From Arthrobacter sp. Soil782 (GTDB lineage: Bacteria; Actinomycetota; Actinomycetes; Actinomycetales; Micrococcaceae), in contig NZ_LMSO01000001.1 of assembly GCF_001428435.1 (NCBI RefSeq), forward strand, positions 843,656-907,655: a stretch of 64,000 nt of DNA. The letters are read 5' to 3'. This document shows positions 6,898 to 15,256 of the stretch, piece by piece (position 1 is the stretch's first letter; every line of letters starts with the position of its first letter). Under the pieces are notes generated by a model. It did no database searches. It saw only the letters and a program-made list of their open reading frames with translations, and was not told where the DNA came from. The translations under genes and the position numbers were made by a program.

Positions 6898-8400
6898 ATG
6901 ACAACGGAGTCACAGACCACCGAAGCAAGCAGCCAGCTCCTTGCCCGCACCCGCAAGGTCATTGCCGTCCACATCAACTACCCGAGCCGCGCCGCCCAGC
7001 GCGGGCGCACCCCCCAGAAGCCCTCCTACTTCCTCAAGCCGCCGTCGTCGCTCGCAGTGGGATCCACCGAAGCGCCCGGTTCGGTCGAACGCCCGGCCGG
7101 CTGCGAACTGCTCGGTTATGAAGGGGAAATCGCCCTCATCATCGGCAAGCCGGCACGCCGGGTCCGCCTCGAGGATGCTTGGGGCCACGTGGAATGGATC
7201 ACCGCAAGCAATGACCTGGGCGTCTATGATCTCCGCTACGCAGACAAGGGCTCCAATCTCCGCTCCAAGGGTGGTGACGGATTCACCCCCGTCGGGCCGC
7301 AGCTCATCCCCGCGGGGGAGGTCGATCCCGCCGCAATGAGGGTGCGCACCTGGCACAACGGTAACCTAGTGCAGGATGACACCACCGAGGACCTCCTCTT
7401 CCCTTTTGCCCAGCTCGTTGCGGACCTCTCGCAGCTCCTCACTTTGGAGGAAGGCGACATAATCCTCACCGGCACGCCCGCTGGAGCGTCAGTCGCCCAG
7501 CCCGGTGACGTCGTCGAGATCGAGGTCACCGCCGGCAGCTACAGCAGCGGCAAGCTCACCACCCGAGTGGTGGAGGGAACCGCGCCGTTCGCGGACTTCG
7601 GCGCGCAGCCCAAGGCGGATGACGCCCAGCGTGAAGAGGCGTACGGATCACGCGAGGCCGCCGGTTTGGAACCGAGCAGGCAGGCACTGACACCGGAACT
7701 CAGGAAGAAACTCGAAAGCGTTGCTACCGCCACCCTGTCCTCCCAGCTGCGCAAGCGCGGTCTGAACAACGTCAGCATCGACGGCCTGCAGACCACGCGC
7801 CCGGACCGCCGGGTTGTGGGCGTGGCCCGCACTCTGCGTTTTGTGCCCAATCGTGAAGACCTCTTCAAAACCCATGGGGCTGGCTTCAACGCACAGAAGC
7901 GTGCCATCGATTCAGTGAACGACGGCGAGATCATCATCATGGAGGCACGCGGCGAGAAGGGCACGGGAACAGTGGGTGACGTCCTGGCCCTGCGCGCCCA
8001 GGTACGCGGTGCGGCAGCCATCATCACGGACGGCGGCGTCCGGGACTTCTCGGCCGTCGCTGATCTTGATATGCCAACCTACTTCGCCAATCCCCACCCC
8101 GCGGTCTTGGGCCGCCGGCACATTCCGTGGGACACGGACATCACCATTGCATGCGGCGGAGCCACCGTGCAGCCCGGAGACATCATCGTGGCTGACTCCG
8201 ACGGCATCATCGTGATCCCACCGGCCCTCGCCGAAGACCTCGTCGAGGACTGCATCCAGCAGGAAAAGGAAGAGACTTTCATCTTCGAGATGGTCAAGCA
8301 GGGCAACGGCGTTGACGGGCTTTTCCCGATGAACGCGGAGTGGAAGGCGAAATACCAGGAGTGGGCGGCCTCAGCTTCGGAAGGAGCATCAGGTGGTTGA
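6898..8400 (+). CDS. FAH-domain/RraA-domain fusion protein of the homoprotocatechuate pathway (probable isomerase/decarboxylase)
   Basis: This 500-residue protein starts at ATG 6898 (AGGAG 9 nt upstream). Residues about 15-215 are a fumarylacetoacetate-hydrolase fold with the acidic metal site E75-x-E77 and D106 (SNDLG), plus GDIILTGTPAG near 187. Residues about 255-480 are an RraA-like/HMG-aldolase domain with GDVLALRAQVRG, the DGGVRD motif (Arg382, Asp383) and PGDIIVADSDGIIVIP. In enterobacterial HpaG, decarboxylation of OPET and isomerisation are done by two fused FAH domains; here one half is replaced by RraA, a fold whose members act as pyruvate-aldolases and oxaloacetate decarboxylases. 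It is the first gene of the operon and overlaps the GntR gene by 8 nt. The domain content is clear; the exact division of labour is hypothesis. Confidence 0.8.
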   Translation: MTTESQTTEASSQLLARTRKVIAVHINYPSRAAQRGRTPQKPSYFLKPPSSLAVGSTEAPGSVERPAGCELLGYEGEIALIIGKPARRVRLEDAWGHVEWITASNDLGVYDLRYADKGSNLRSKGGDGFTPVGPQLIPAGEVDPAAMRVRTWHNGNLVQDDTTEDLLFPFAQLVADLSQLLTLEEGDIILTGTPAGASVAQPGDVVEIEVTAGSYSSGKLTTRVVEGTAPFADFGAQPKADDAQREEAYGSREAAGLEPSRQALTPELRKKLESVATATLSSQLRKRGLNNVSIDGLQTTRPDRRVVGVARTLRFVPNREDLFKTHGAGFNAQKRAIDSVNDGEIIIMEARGEKGTGTVGDVLALRAQVRGAAAIITDGGVRDFSAVADLDMPTYFANPHPAVLGRRHIPWDTDITIACGGATVQPGDIIVADSDGIIVIPPALAEDLVEDCIQQEKEETFIFEMVKQGNGVDGLFPMNAEWKAKYQEWAASASEGASGG

Positions 8401-9100
8401 TATCGCCTTTGGGCCATCCGTCGTTGTACAGACCTCCGGTGACATCAAGCCCGGCAGCAAATCCGAGCAGGCATACATTTCAATCAAGGCTCGCATTGTG
8501 GAGGGAACCTTCTCCCCTGGATACCGGCTGGTATTGGCGAAGATCGCCGAGGACCTCGGCTTCAGCGTGGTGCCGGTACGGGAAGCGATCCGGCGGCTGG
8601 AAGCCGAAGGGCTTGTGAAGTTCGAGCGCAACGTCGGCGCCACAGTCTCCGGGATCGACCCCACGGAGTACCTCTATACAATGCAGACGCTCAGCATTGT
8701 GGAGGGGGCGGCCACCGCGCTGTCCGCGCCGCTGATTGACTCCGCAGCGGTCGCGCGGGCGCGGGCCGTCAACACGGAGATGCGCGACTGCCTTGATCAC
8801 TTCGACCCCGCGCGCTTCACGAGGCTCAACCAGGACTTTCACAGCGTCCTGTTTGAGCACTGCCCCAATCCGCACATCCTGGATCTTGTTCATCGGGGCT
8901 GGAACCGACTCGCAACGCTGCGGTCCTCTACGTTCCGGTTTGTCCCCGGACGCGCACGCGAATCAGTCAGCGAACACGAAGACCTGCTGCAACTTATCGA
9001 ATCGGATGCCGACGCCGACACCATTGAACGCGCGGCACGAAGACACCGCTCTGCCACTCTCGACGCTTATCTCGCGCAAGCGCCCGCCACCACCCAGTAG
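8393..9100 (+). CDS. GntR-family transcriptional regulator (FCD/FadR subfamily)
   Basis: This 235-residue protein starts at GTG 8393, inside the end of the fusion gene, with AAGGAG upstream. Residues about 22-92 form the winged helix (IKARIVEGTFSPGYRL, IAEDLGFSVVPVREAIRRL, EAEGLVKFERNVGATVS). Residues about 98-225 form the all-helical FCD ligand domain with its metal-binding histidines (LNQDFHSVLFEH and a late RRHRSATL segment). Its place inside the hpa operon makes a pathway-specific repressor likely, with 4-hydroxyphenylacetate or a ring-cleavage product as effector. The palindrome at 6842-6853 is the best operator candidate. Confidence 0.9.
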   Translation: MVDIAFGPSVVVQTSGDIKPGSKSEQAYISIKARIVEGTFSPGYRLVLAKIAEDLGFSVVPVREAIRRLEAEGLVKFERNVGATVSGIDPTEYLYTMQTLSIVEGAATALSAPLIDSAAVARARAVNTEMRDCLDHFDPARFTRLNQDFHSVLFEHCPNPHILDLVHRGWNRLATLRSSTFRFVPGRARESVSEHEDLLQLIESDADADTIERAARRHRSATLDAYLAQAPATTQ

Positions 9101-9124
9101 ATTCCAGCAGTCAGGAAGAGAACA

Positions 9125-10660
9125 ATGACGTCCACCGTTTCTGAGACCCATTACGTGCCGAAGGACCTGCCCACGCACATCCAGCACTACATCAACGGCA
9201 ACTTCGTCGATTCACTGAGCGGCAAGACCTTCGATGTCCTGGACCCGGTATCCAACAAAAACTACGCCACCGCGGCGGCGGGCCAGAAGGAAGACATCGA
9301 CCTCGCGGTCTCCGCCGCACGTGATGCGTTCCTCAACGGTCCCTGGCCAAAAATGAAGCCGCGCGAACGTGCCCGCGTCCTCAACAAGATCGCTGATGCG
9401 GTGGAAGCGCAGGAAGCCCGCCTCGCCGAGCTCGAGACCTTCGATACCGGCCTTCCGATCACCCAAGCCAAGGGTCAGGCGCAGCGGGCAGCCGAGAACT
9501 TCCGCTTCTTCGCGGACCTGATCGTGGCCCAGTTCGACGACGCCATGAAGGTTCCCGGATCACAGATCAACTACGTCAACCGGAAACCCATCGGCGTGGC
9601 CGGGCTGATCACCCCGTGGAATACACCGTTCATGCTCGAATCCTGGAAGCTGGCCCCCGCGCTGGCGACCGGCAACACCGTGGTACTCAAGCCCGCTGAG
9701 TTCACGCCCCTCTCCGCATCCCTCTGGGCGCAGATCTTCAAGGACGCGGGGCTCCCGGACGGGGTCTTCAACCTGGTCAATGGGCTCGGCGAGGAAGCGG
9801 GCGACGCTCTGGTCAAGCACCCGGACGTTCCGCTGATCTCCTTCACCGGCGAGACCACCACCGGGCAAACGATCTTCCGCAATGCCGCGGCCAACCTTAA
9901 GGGCCTGTCGATGGAGCTCGGCGGAAAGTCACCGTGCGTGGTTTTCGCCGATGCGGACCTCGACGCCGCCATTGACTCCGCGCTCTTCGGCGTCTTCTCC
10001 CTCAACGGCGAGCGCTGCACCGCCGGATCCCGCATCCTCGTGGAACGCGCCATCTACGACGAGTTCTGCGAAAGGTACGCGGCGCGCGCGAAGACCATCG
10101 TCGTCGGGGATCCGCATGACCCGAAGACGCAGGTCGGCGCGCTGGTCCACCCGGAGCACTACGAAAAGGTGGCCTCCTACGTGGAGCTCGGCAAATCCGA
10201 GGGCCGGCTCCTTGCCGGCGGCGGTCGTCCGGAGAATCTGCCCGAAGGGAACTACATCGCACCGACTGTCTTTGCCGACGTCGCGCCTGAAGCACGGATC
10301 TTTCAGGAGGAAATCTTCGGCCCGGTTGTAGCAATCACCCCCTTCGAGAACGACGACGAAGCGCTGGCCCTCGCCAACAATACAAAGTACGGTTTGGCCG
10401 CCTATATCTGGACCCAGAACCTCACCCGCGCGCACAACTTCGCCCAGAACGTGGAGGCCGGCATGGTCTGGCTCAACAGCCACAATGTCCGCGACCTCCG
10501 CACGCCGTTCGGCGGGGTGAAAGCCTCCGGTCTGGGCCATGAGGGCGGCTACCGCTCCATCGATTTCTACACCGACCAGCAAGCCGTACACATCACCCTT
10601 GGCGCCGTCCACACTCCGAAGTTCGGCAGCGTCGAAGACTCCGCCGCCAACGAAGGCTAG
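9125..10660 (+). CDS. hpaE: 5-carboxymethyl-2-hydroxymuconate-semialdehyde dehydrogenase
   Basis: This 511-residue NAD-dependent aldehyde dehydrogenase oxidises the ring-cleavage aldehyde (CHMS) to the dicarboxylate in homoprotocatechuate degradation. Catalytic residues are visible: Glu264 in MELGGKSP and Cys298 in GERCTAGS. The NAD-binding stretch GLITPWNTPFMLESWKLAPAL, FTGETTTGQ and the C-terminal PFGGVKASGLGHEGG are typical of the HpaE group. ATG 9125 has AGGAAGAG upstream. The gene sits between the GntR regulator and the dioxygenase that makes its substrate, so the pathway assignment rests on both sequence and context. Length is normal. Confidence 0.92.
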   Translation: MTSTVSETHYVPKDLPTHIQHYINGNFVDSLSGKTFDVLDPVSNKNYATAAAGQKEDIDLAVSAARDAFLNGPWPKMKPRERARVLNKIADAVEAQEARLAELETFDTGLPITQAKGQAQRAAENFRFFADLIVAQFDDAMKVPGSQINYVNRKPIGVAGLITPWNTPFMLESWKLAPALATGNTVVLKPAEFTPLSASLWAQIFKDAGLPDGVFNLVNGLGEEAGDALVKHPDVPLISFTGETTTGQTIFRNAAANLKGLSMELGGKSPCVVFADADLDAAIDSALFGVFSLNGERCTAGSRILVERAIYDEFCERYAARAKTIVVGDPHDPKTQVGALVHPEHYEKVASYVELGKSEGRLLAGGGRPENLPEGNYIAPTVFADVAPEARIFQEEIFGPVVAITPFENDDEALALANNTKYGLAAYIWTQNLTRAHNFAQNVEAGMVWLNSHNVRDLRTPFGGVKASGLGHEGGYRSIDFYTDQQAVHITLGAVHTPKFGSVEDSAANEG

Positions 10661-10696
10661 ACACTTTCCTGCACTGCTCGAAGAAGAGAGAACATC

Positions 10697-11788
10697 ATGA
10701 CCAACTTCGTTCCCACGCCCGCCGCCCCGGCACCGGACATTGTCCGCTGTGCCTACATGGAGATCGTGGTCACCGACCTGGCCAGGTCGCGCGAGTTCTA
10801 CGTTGACGTCCTCGGCCTGCACGTCACCGAGGAAGACGACAACACCATCTACCTGCGTCCCCTCGAAGAGTTCATCCACCACAACCTGGTGCTGCGCAAG
10901 GGACCGATTGCTGCCGTGGCCGCCTTCGCCTACCGCGTGAAATCCCCCGCTGAGGTGGACGCTGCGGAAACGTACTACAAGGAGTTGGGTTGCCGCACCG
11001 AACGCCGCAAGGAAGGCTTCACCAAGGGCATCGGTGATTCCGTCCGAGTCGAGGATCCGCTGGGCTTCCCCTACGAGTTCTTCTACGATGTGGAGCACGT
11101 GGAGCGCCTGACCCAGCGTTACGACCTCTATTCCGCAGGTGAACTTGTCCGTCTCGACCACTTCAACCAGGTGACCCCGGACGTGCCGCGCGGCCGGAAG
11201 TACCTCGAGGACCTCGGCTTCCGCGTCTCCGAGGACATCAAGGATTCCGACGGTGTCACCTACGCCGCGTGGATGCACCGCAAGCAGACCGTCCATGACA
11301 CGGCGCTGACCGGCGGCAACGGACCACGCATGCATCACGTTGCCTTCGCGACCCACGAGAAGCACAACATCATCCAGATTTGCGACAAGATGGGCGCGCT
11401 GCGCATCAGTGATCGGATTGAGCGCGGCCCCGGCCGGCACGGCGTGTCCAACGCGTTCTACCTGTACATCCTGGACCCGGACGGCCACCGCATCGAGATC
11501 TACACGCAGGACTACTACACCGGGGATCCCGACAATCCCACCATCACCTGGGACGTGCATGACAACCAGCGCCGCGACTGGTGGGGCAATCCGGTTGTGC
11601 CGTCCTGGTATACGGAAGCCTCCCTGGTCCTGGACCTAGACGGTAACCCACAGCCGGTGGTTGAGCGTGAGGAGAAGAGCGAGATGGCGGTCACCGTTGG
11701 CGCCGACGGCTTCTCCTACACCCGGAAGCAGGACGACGACGGCGCGGACAGCCAGCCGCAGGGGTTCAAGCTCGGGGCGCAGCTGTAA
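10697..11788 (+). CDS. hpaD: 3,4-dihydroxyphenylacetate (homoprotocatechuate) 2,3-dioxygenase
   Basis: This 363-residue type-I extradiol dioxygenase is built from vicinal-oxygen-chelate modules. The metal ligands fall at His155 (RLDHF), His214 (MHHVAF) and Glu267 (HRIEIY), and the active-site residues His200 and Tyr257 are also in place. These are the numbers used for the characterised Brevibacterium fuscum iron enzyme and the Arthrobacter manganese enzyme MndD, so the alignment is essentially gapless. It opens the ring between C2 and C3 to give 5-carboxymethyl-2-hydroxymuconate semialdehyde. Whether this copy uses Fe(II) or Mn(II) cannot be read from the ligands. The next gene starts 2 nt after its stop. 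Confidence 0.95.
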   Translation: MTNFVPTPAAPAPDIVRCAYMEIVVTDLARSREFYVDVLGLHVTEEDDNTIYLRPLEEFIHHNLVLRKGPIAAVAAFAYRVKSPAEVDAAETYYKELGCRTERRKEGFTKGIGDSVRVEDPLGFPYEFFYDVEHVERLTQRYDLYSAGELVRLDHFNQVTPDVPRGRKYLEDLGFRVSEDIKDSDGVTYAAWMHRKQTVHDTALTGGNGPRMHHVAFATHEKHNIIQICDKMGALRISDRIERGPGRHGVSNAFYLYILDPDGHRIEIYTQDYYTGDPDNPTITWDVHDNQRRDWWGNPVVPSWYTEASLVLDLDGNPQPVVEREEKSEMAVTVGADGFSYTRKQDDDGADSQPQGFKLGAQL

Positions 11789-11790
11789 GC

Positions 11791-12576
11791 ATGATGGATC
11801 ACGCGACAATCGAGGCCATTGCCGACGAACTGGTGGAAGCCGGCCGCAGCCGCACCCCGGTTCCCCTGCTGACCGCCCGCTACCCGGACATGACGGTGGA
11901 GGATTCCTACGCTGTCCAGCAATTGTGGCGGCGCCGCAACGAGGAAGCCGGGCGCAAACTCGTAGGCCGCAAGATCGGTCTCACGTCCAAAGCCATGCAG
12001 GCCGCTACCGGGATCACAGAGCCCGACTACGGCGCCATCTTCGATGACATGGTGCTGGAGACCGGGTGCTCGGTGGAGTGGGACAAGTACACCCATCCAC
12101 GTGTTGAGGTGGAACTCGCGTTCGTTCTGAAGGACGGGCTGAAAGGCCCCGGCTGCACCATTTTCGACGTGCTCAATGCAACCGACTACGTGGTTCCGGC
12201 CCTCGAAATCCTGGACTCCCGGATAGAGATGGAGGGCCGGACAATCGTGGACACCATTTCGGACAACGCCGCGATGGGCGCCATGGTGGTGGGGGGCCGT
12301 CCGGTGAAACCCGACGCCGTGGACCTTCGCTGGGTTTCCGCCATCCTCTACAAGAACCAGACCGTGGAGGAAACCGGGGTAGCAGCCGGCGTTCTGGACC
12401 ATCCTGCCGCGGGCGTCCACTGGCTGGCGAACAAGATCGCCGCCCACGGAGACAGATTGTTGGCCGGAGACATCATTCTCGCCGGATCCTTCACCCGTCC
12501 GCTCTGGGTTCATAAGGGCGACACCGTGCACGCCGACTACGGGCCGCTTGGAGCTGTGACATGCCACTTCCGCTAA
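11791..12576 (+). CDS. hpaH: 2-oxo-hept-4-ene-1,7-dioate hydratase
   Basis: This 261-residue member of the hydratase/decarboxylase family related to 2-hydroxypent-2,4-dienoate hydratase (MhpD/HpaH) adds water to the decarboxylated ring-fission product ahead of aldol cleavage. Recognisable segments are [43 protein letters not shown] with the metal-binding glutamates, and the C-terminal [17 protein letters not shown] 11791 is 2 nt from the hpaD stop (ATG 11794 is possible). The 3' end overlaps hpaI by 16 nt, indicating translational coupling. The length is as expected. Confidence 0.9.
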   Translation: MMDHATIEAIADELVEAGRSRTPVPLLTARYPDMTVEDSYAVQQLWRRRNEEAGRKLVGRKIGLTSKAMQAATGITEPDYGAIFDDMVLETGCSVEWDKYTHPRVEVELAFVLKDGLKGPGCTIFDVLNATDYVVPALEILDSRIEMEGRTIVDTISDNAAMGAMVVGGRPVKPDAVDLRWVSAILYKNQTVEETGVAAGVLDHPAAGVHWLANKIAAHGDRLLAGDIILAGSFTRPLWVHKGDTVHADYGPLGAVTCHFR

Positions 12577-13367
12577 CCGCCACTTTCCGCGACGTGATGG
12601 CCACAGCCGAGCGTCCGCTCGCCGGCATGTGGGTTTGTTCCGGTAGCCCGCTGATCGCTGAGCTGTGCGCGGGAGCGGGCCTCGACTGGATCCTGATTGA
12701 CGCCGAGCACAGCCCGAACAGCCTCGAGACAATCCTCGCCCAGCTCCAAGCCATCCACGGCTACCCAGTGCACACCATGGTGCGGCCACCCGTGAATGAC
12801 ACTGTCCTGATCAAGCAATACCTGGACCTCGGCGTGCAAAACCTGCTCATCCCGATGGTTCATTCGGCGGCAGAGGCCGAGGCCGCTGTGGCTGCCACCC
12901 GGTACCCGCCGGAGGGAGTGCGCGGCGTTGGCTCGGCACTGGCACGGGCGGCCCGTTGGAACCGTGTTCCCGACTACCTTGCCCGGGCCGGGGAAACCGT
13001 CAGCGTAGCGGTTCAAATCGAATCAGCAGCAGCTGTTGAAGCTGTGGAGGACATCCTGGCGGTGGAGGGCGTCGACGCCATCTTCATGGGCCCCGCCGAC
13101 CTCGCCGCTTCCATGGGGCTGCTCGGCCAGCAGGAGCATCCGAAGGTGCGCGCCGCCGTCGAACGCTGTCTCGATGCGGCGAAGAAGGCCGGCAAGCCTG
13201 CCGGTGTGAACGCCTTCAATCCCGATACCGCTCTCCACTACATGGACGCCGGCGCCGGTTTTATCCTGGTCGGCGCTGACGTTGCCCTGCTGGCAAGGGG
13301 ATCTGAGGCCCTCGCTGCTCAATTTGTACCCGCTGCCGACGACGATGGACCCACGGTGAGCTACTAA
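12561..13367 (+). CDS. hpaI: 4-hydroxy-2-oxo-heptane-1,7-dioate aldolase
   Basis: This 268-residue class-II pyruvate aldolase of the HpcH/HpaI family cleaves the last pathway intermediate to pyruvate and succinate semialdehyde. The barrel motifs are LDWILIDAEHSPNS (catalytic His region), VRPPVNDTVLIKQYLDLG, QNLLIPMVHSAAEAE, RGVGSALARAARWNRV and the metal-site segment VAVQIESAAAVE, followed by FMGPADLAASMG. It starts inside hpaH. Its TAA stop overlaps the TAG of the convergent hutD gene, so nothing lies between them. Succinate-semialdehyde dehydrogenase is not encoded nearby. Confidence 0.93.
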   Translation: MPLPLTATFRDVMATAERPLAGMWVCSGSPLIAELCAGAGLDWILIDAEHSPNSLETILAQLQAIHGYPVHTMVRPPVNDTVLIKQYLDLGVQNLLIPMVHSAAEAEAAVAATRYPPEGVRGVGSALARAARWNRVPDYLARAGETVSVAVQIESAAAVEAVEDILAVEGVDAIFMGPADLAASMGLLGQQEHPKVRAAVERCLDAAKKAGKPAGVNAFNPDTALHYMDAGAGFILVGADVALLARGSEALAAQFVPAADDDGPTVSY

Positions 13368-13972
13368 CCCTCCGGCAGACTCCCGCCTTCGCCCTCCCGG
13401 GTCCATAGCTCGATGACAGCAGCATGAGCGCCGCGCTCTCCCTCGATATCGAGGGAGAGCATCGCGCCGGTGCCGTTCTCGATTCTTGCGAGCTCCTGCT
13501 CGCCGAGTAGAAGTCCGTCTCCCTGGGAGCATCTAAGTGCCGCCTGTCCTACAGCAGCAAAGATGAGGATCGTCGGCGCGTCCGTGACCAAGTGCTGCGC
13601 ATTCGACAATTCGATCCAGGTGAGCCGGGAGTCTATGCGGCCCTTCCGGTAAATCAGGTTGAAGTCGCGAATAGGGCCACCAACCAGCGCGCATTCAGTC
13701 CTCCCGGCGCCGTCGAACGTGAAGGCTTCGAAGGGACTCAACGCTCCACTCGGCTGACTATCCACCGTCAGGTGCATACCGGCACCTTCAAGCACTGTGA
13801 TGACCCGCCAATAATCCGGAAAGGAGGAGAACGGCCCGTCGGTGGCGACGTCGGCTATGGAGAGCCGCCAGTCGTACCCTTCCACCGGGCCGGAGCGCGC
13901 CACCTCAGTAGTGAAGCCGGCGCCATTTTTCCACGGCATCCGAACATAGCTTTCCGCCGTATAGTGACGCAT
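13364..13972 (-). CDS. HutD family protein (cupin-like)
   Basis: This 202-residue protein matches the HutD/Ves family: the N-terminus PWKNGAGFTTEVAR is the signature, followed by DWRLSIADVATDGPFSSFPD, YWRVITVLEGAGMHLTV and DFNLIYRKG. HutD is a cupin-fold protein usually linked to histidine utilisation operons, where it is thought to limit over-induction. No hut genes are in this window, so this copy is an orphan. It converges on hpaI with overlapping stop codons. A 7-bp hairpin lies between its start and the end of the DUF2269 gene. Confidence 0.85.
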   Translation of the reverse strand: MRHYTAESYVRMPWKNGAGFTTEVARSGPVEGYDWRLSIADVATDGPFSSFPDYWRVITVLEGAGMHLTVDSQPSGALSPFEAFTFDGAGRTECALVGGPIRDFNLIYRKGRIDSRLTWIELSNAQHLVTDAPTILIFAAVGQAALRCSQGDGLLLGEQELARIENGTGAMLSLDIEGERGAHAAVIELWTREGEGGSLPEG

Positions 13973-13988
13973 CGCTCAACCCTATCGG

Positions 13989-14006
13989 CTGACCGCTATC
14001 GGTCAG
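13989..14006. terminator. short hairpin at the DUF2269 stop codon
   Basis: CTGACCG (13989-13995) and CGGTCAG (14000-14006) pair over CTAT, overlapping the stop codon of the DUF2269 gene. No T-run follows, so this is a weak terminator candidate. The internal word CCGCTATCGG is shared with the long hairpin at 1747-1788 and could instead be a protein-binding site. Confidence 0.35.
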
Positions 14007-14437
14007 GGCTTCCACACCATGAGGACAACAGTGGCAAGGAGCAGGAGCGCGACCGTCCCTGATCCGGCGGCAACCGCCGGGTAGGTGGCGCCGCGACCAC
14101 CGTTCACGCTCATGGTGTGAGCTGCTTTCCGCAGACCGGGAACAACGAGGATCAAATTCAGCGCGAAGGCGATGACGTAGAGGATCAGTGACGCCATCAC
14201 CCACGGGGTGGTGACGGAGAGGTCGTACTGCGGGTCCGCCATTCCCAGCACCCCGAAGCCGAAAAAGGCCACGGCTAGAGACAGGTAGGTGAAGAGCGCA
14301 GTCGATTTCGCGAGCGTCGTCACCTGGCTGGCTGCCCCAGTGCGGATGGTGCGCAGAGCGGTCATTGGGAGTATGGCCATCGGACCGATGATGAAAACGG
14401 CCGTAGCGACGTGGAGGATGTTCAGGATGGTGTCCAT
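14003..14437 (-). CDS. DUF2269 family integral membrane protein
   Basis: This protein of about 144 residues starts at ATG 14437 (GGAAG upstream; the open frame extends to 14479 without a good start). Four hydrophobic segments are predicted: ILNILHVATAVFIIGPMAIL, a second around LAVAFFGFGVLGM, a third around ASLILYVIAFALNLILVV, and a last one VALLLLATVVLMVW. This matches DUF2269, predicted membrane proteins of unknown role whose first helix carries a conserved histidine. It lies downstream of an ABC exporter operon in the same direction and may be co-transcribed with it. Confidence 0.8.
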   Translation of the reverse strand: MDTILNILHVATAVFIIGPMAILPMTALRTIRTGAASQVTTLAKSTALFTYLSLAVAFFGFGVLGMADPQYDLSVTTPWVMASLILYVIAFALNLILVVPGLRKAAHTMSVNGGRGATYPAVAAGSGTVALLLLATVVLMVWKP

Positions 14438-14499
14438 GGTGTTTCTTTCTTCCTTTGCGAGATAGCGGACTGCGGCCATGAGCCGCGGGTCGATGAGCC

Positions 14500-15207
14500 T
14501 CAGGCGGCGATGAGCCGGGAATCGGTGAGGCGTCCGTCACGCATGCTGGCAACGGCGTCGGTGAGGGGCACGAACTCGGTGTCGTGTGTGACCATGACCG
14601 TGGCCACATTGAATTCACGCGTGATGCGGCACAGCAGCCGCACGATGGACTCCGAGCGCTCATTGTCCAGCGCCGCGGTAGGTTCATCGACGAGCAGCAC
14701 TGTCGGCTGGCCCATCAGGGCGCGGGCTATGTTGACCCGCTGGCGTTGCCCTCCGGAGAGCTGGTGGGGGCGCCGTCCGCCGGAATCGGAGAGGCCAACG
14801 ACGCCGAGCATCTCCATGGCGCGGGAGGTAGCGCGTTTGCCGGCGTTTCCACGGAGGTGCTCTCCGATCACCAACTGTTCGACGGCGGTCAGCGAGGGAA
14901 GCAGGTTCGGTTGCTGAAAGATGATGCCGATGTTTTCGCGGCGCAGCGTGGTTCGATCCTTGTCATTCAGGGCCGTAACGTCAGTCCCGTCGATGGTGAT
15001 CAACCCGCTGGTCGGCCGGATCAGGGTTGCTGCCACCGCCAGGAGGCTGGACTTTCCTGAGCCGGATGGACCGACCAGCGATGTGACGGTGCCTGCCTCG
15101 GCGGTCAGGTTCACGCTGTCGAGCGCTTTGAGCGTTCCGTTCTCGCCGTCTGGGTATTCAAGGGTGACGCCCTGCATGGTGAGGGCTGGGCTGGGAGTGG
15201 TGTTCAT
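14500..15207 (-). CDS. ABC transporter ATP-binding protein (MacB/LolD type)
   Basis: This 235-residue ATPase starts at ATG 15207 (AAGGA upstream). Visible motifs are Walker A GPSGSGKSS, Q-loop IIFQQPNLLPSLT, signature LSGGQRQRVNIARAL, Walker B VLLVDEPTAALD and the H-loop in MVTHDTEF. The family is the lipoprotein/antimicrobial-peptide exporter ATPase group that pairs with FtsX-like permeases. The permease gene precedes it by 49 bp. Together they would form a MacB/FtsX-type extruder or mechanotransmission complex; no periplasmic or adaptor partner is encoded nearby. The substrate is unknown. Confidence 0.92.
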   Translation of the reverse strand: MNTTPSPALTMQGVTLEYPDGENGTLKALDSVNLTAEAGTVTSLVGPSGSGKSSLLAVAATLIRPTSGLITIDGTDVTALNDKDRTTLRRENIGIIFQQPNLLPSLTAVEQLVIGEHLRGNAGKRATSRAMEMLGVVGLSDSGGRRPHQLSGGQRQRVNIARALMGQPTVLLVDEPTAALDNERSESIVRLLCRITREFNVATVMVTHDTEFVPLTDAVASMRDGRLTDSRLIAA

Positions 15208-15256
15208 AGCATGTCCTTCACTGAACTGATGAGTGGTATGAGCCGGTGCCGGCTGG

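Noticed and set aside
9929..11560. 543-codon minus-strand open frame across hpaE and hpaD
   Set aside because: It is antisense to two well-identified enzymes whose catalytic residues are intact. The translation is Val/Gly/Asp-rich with no domain.
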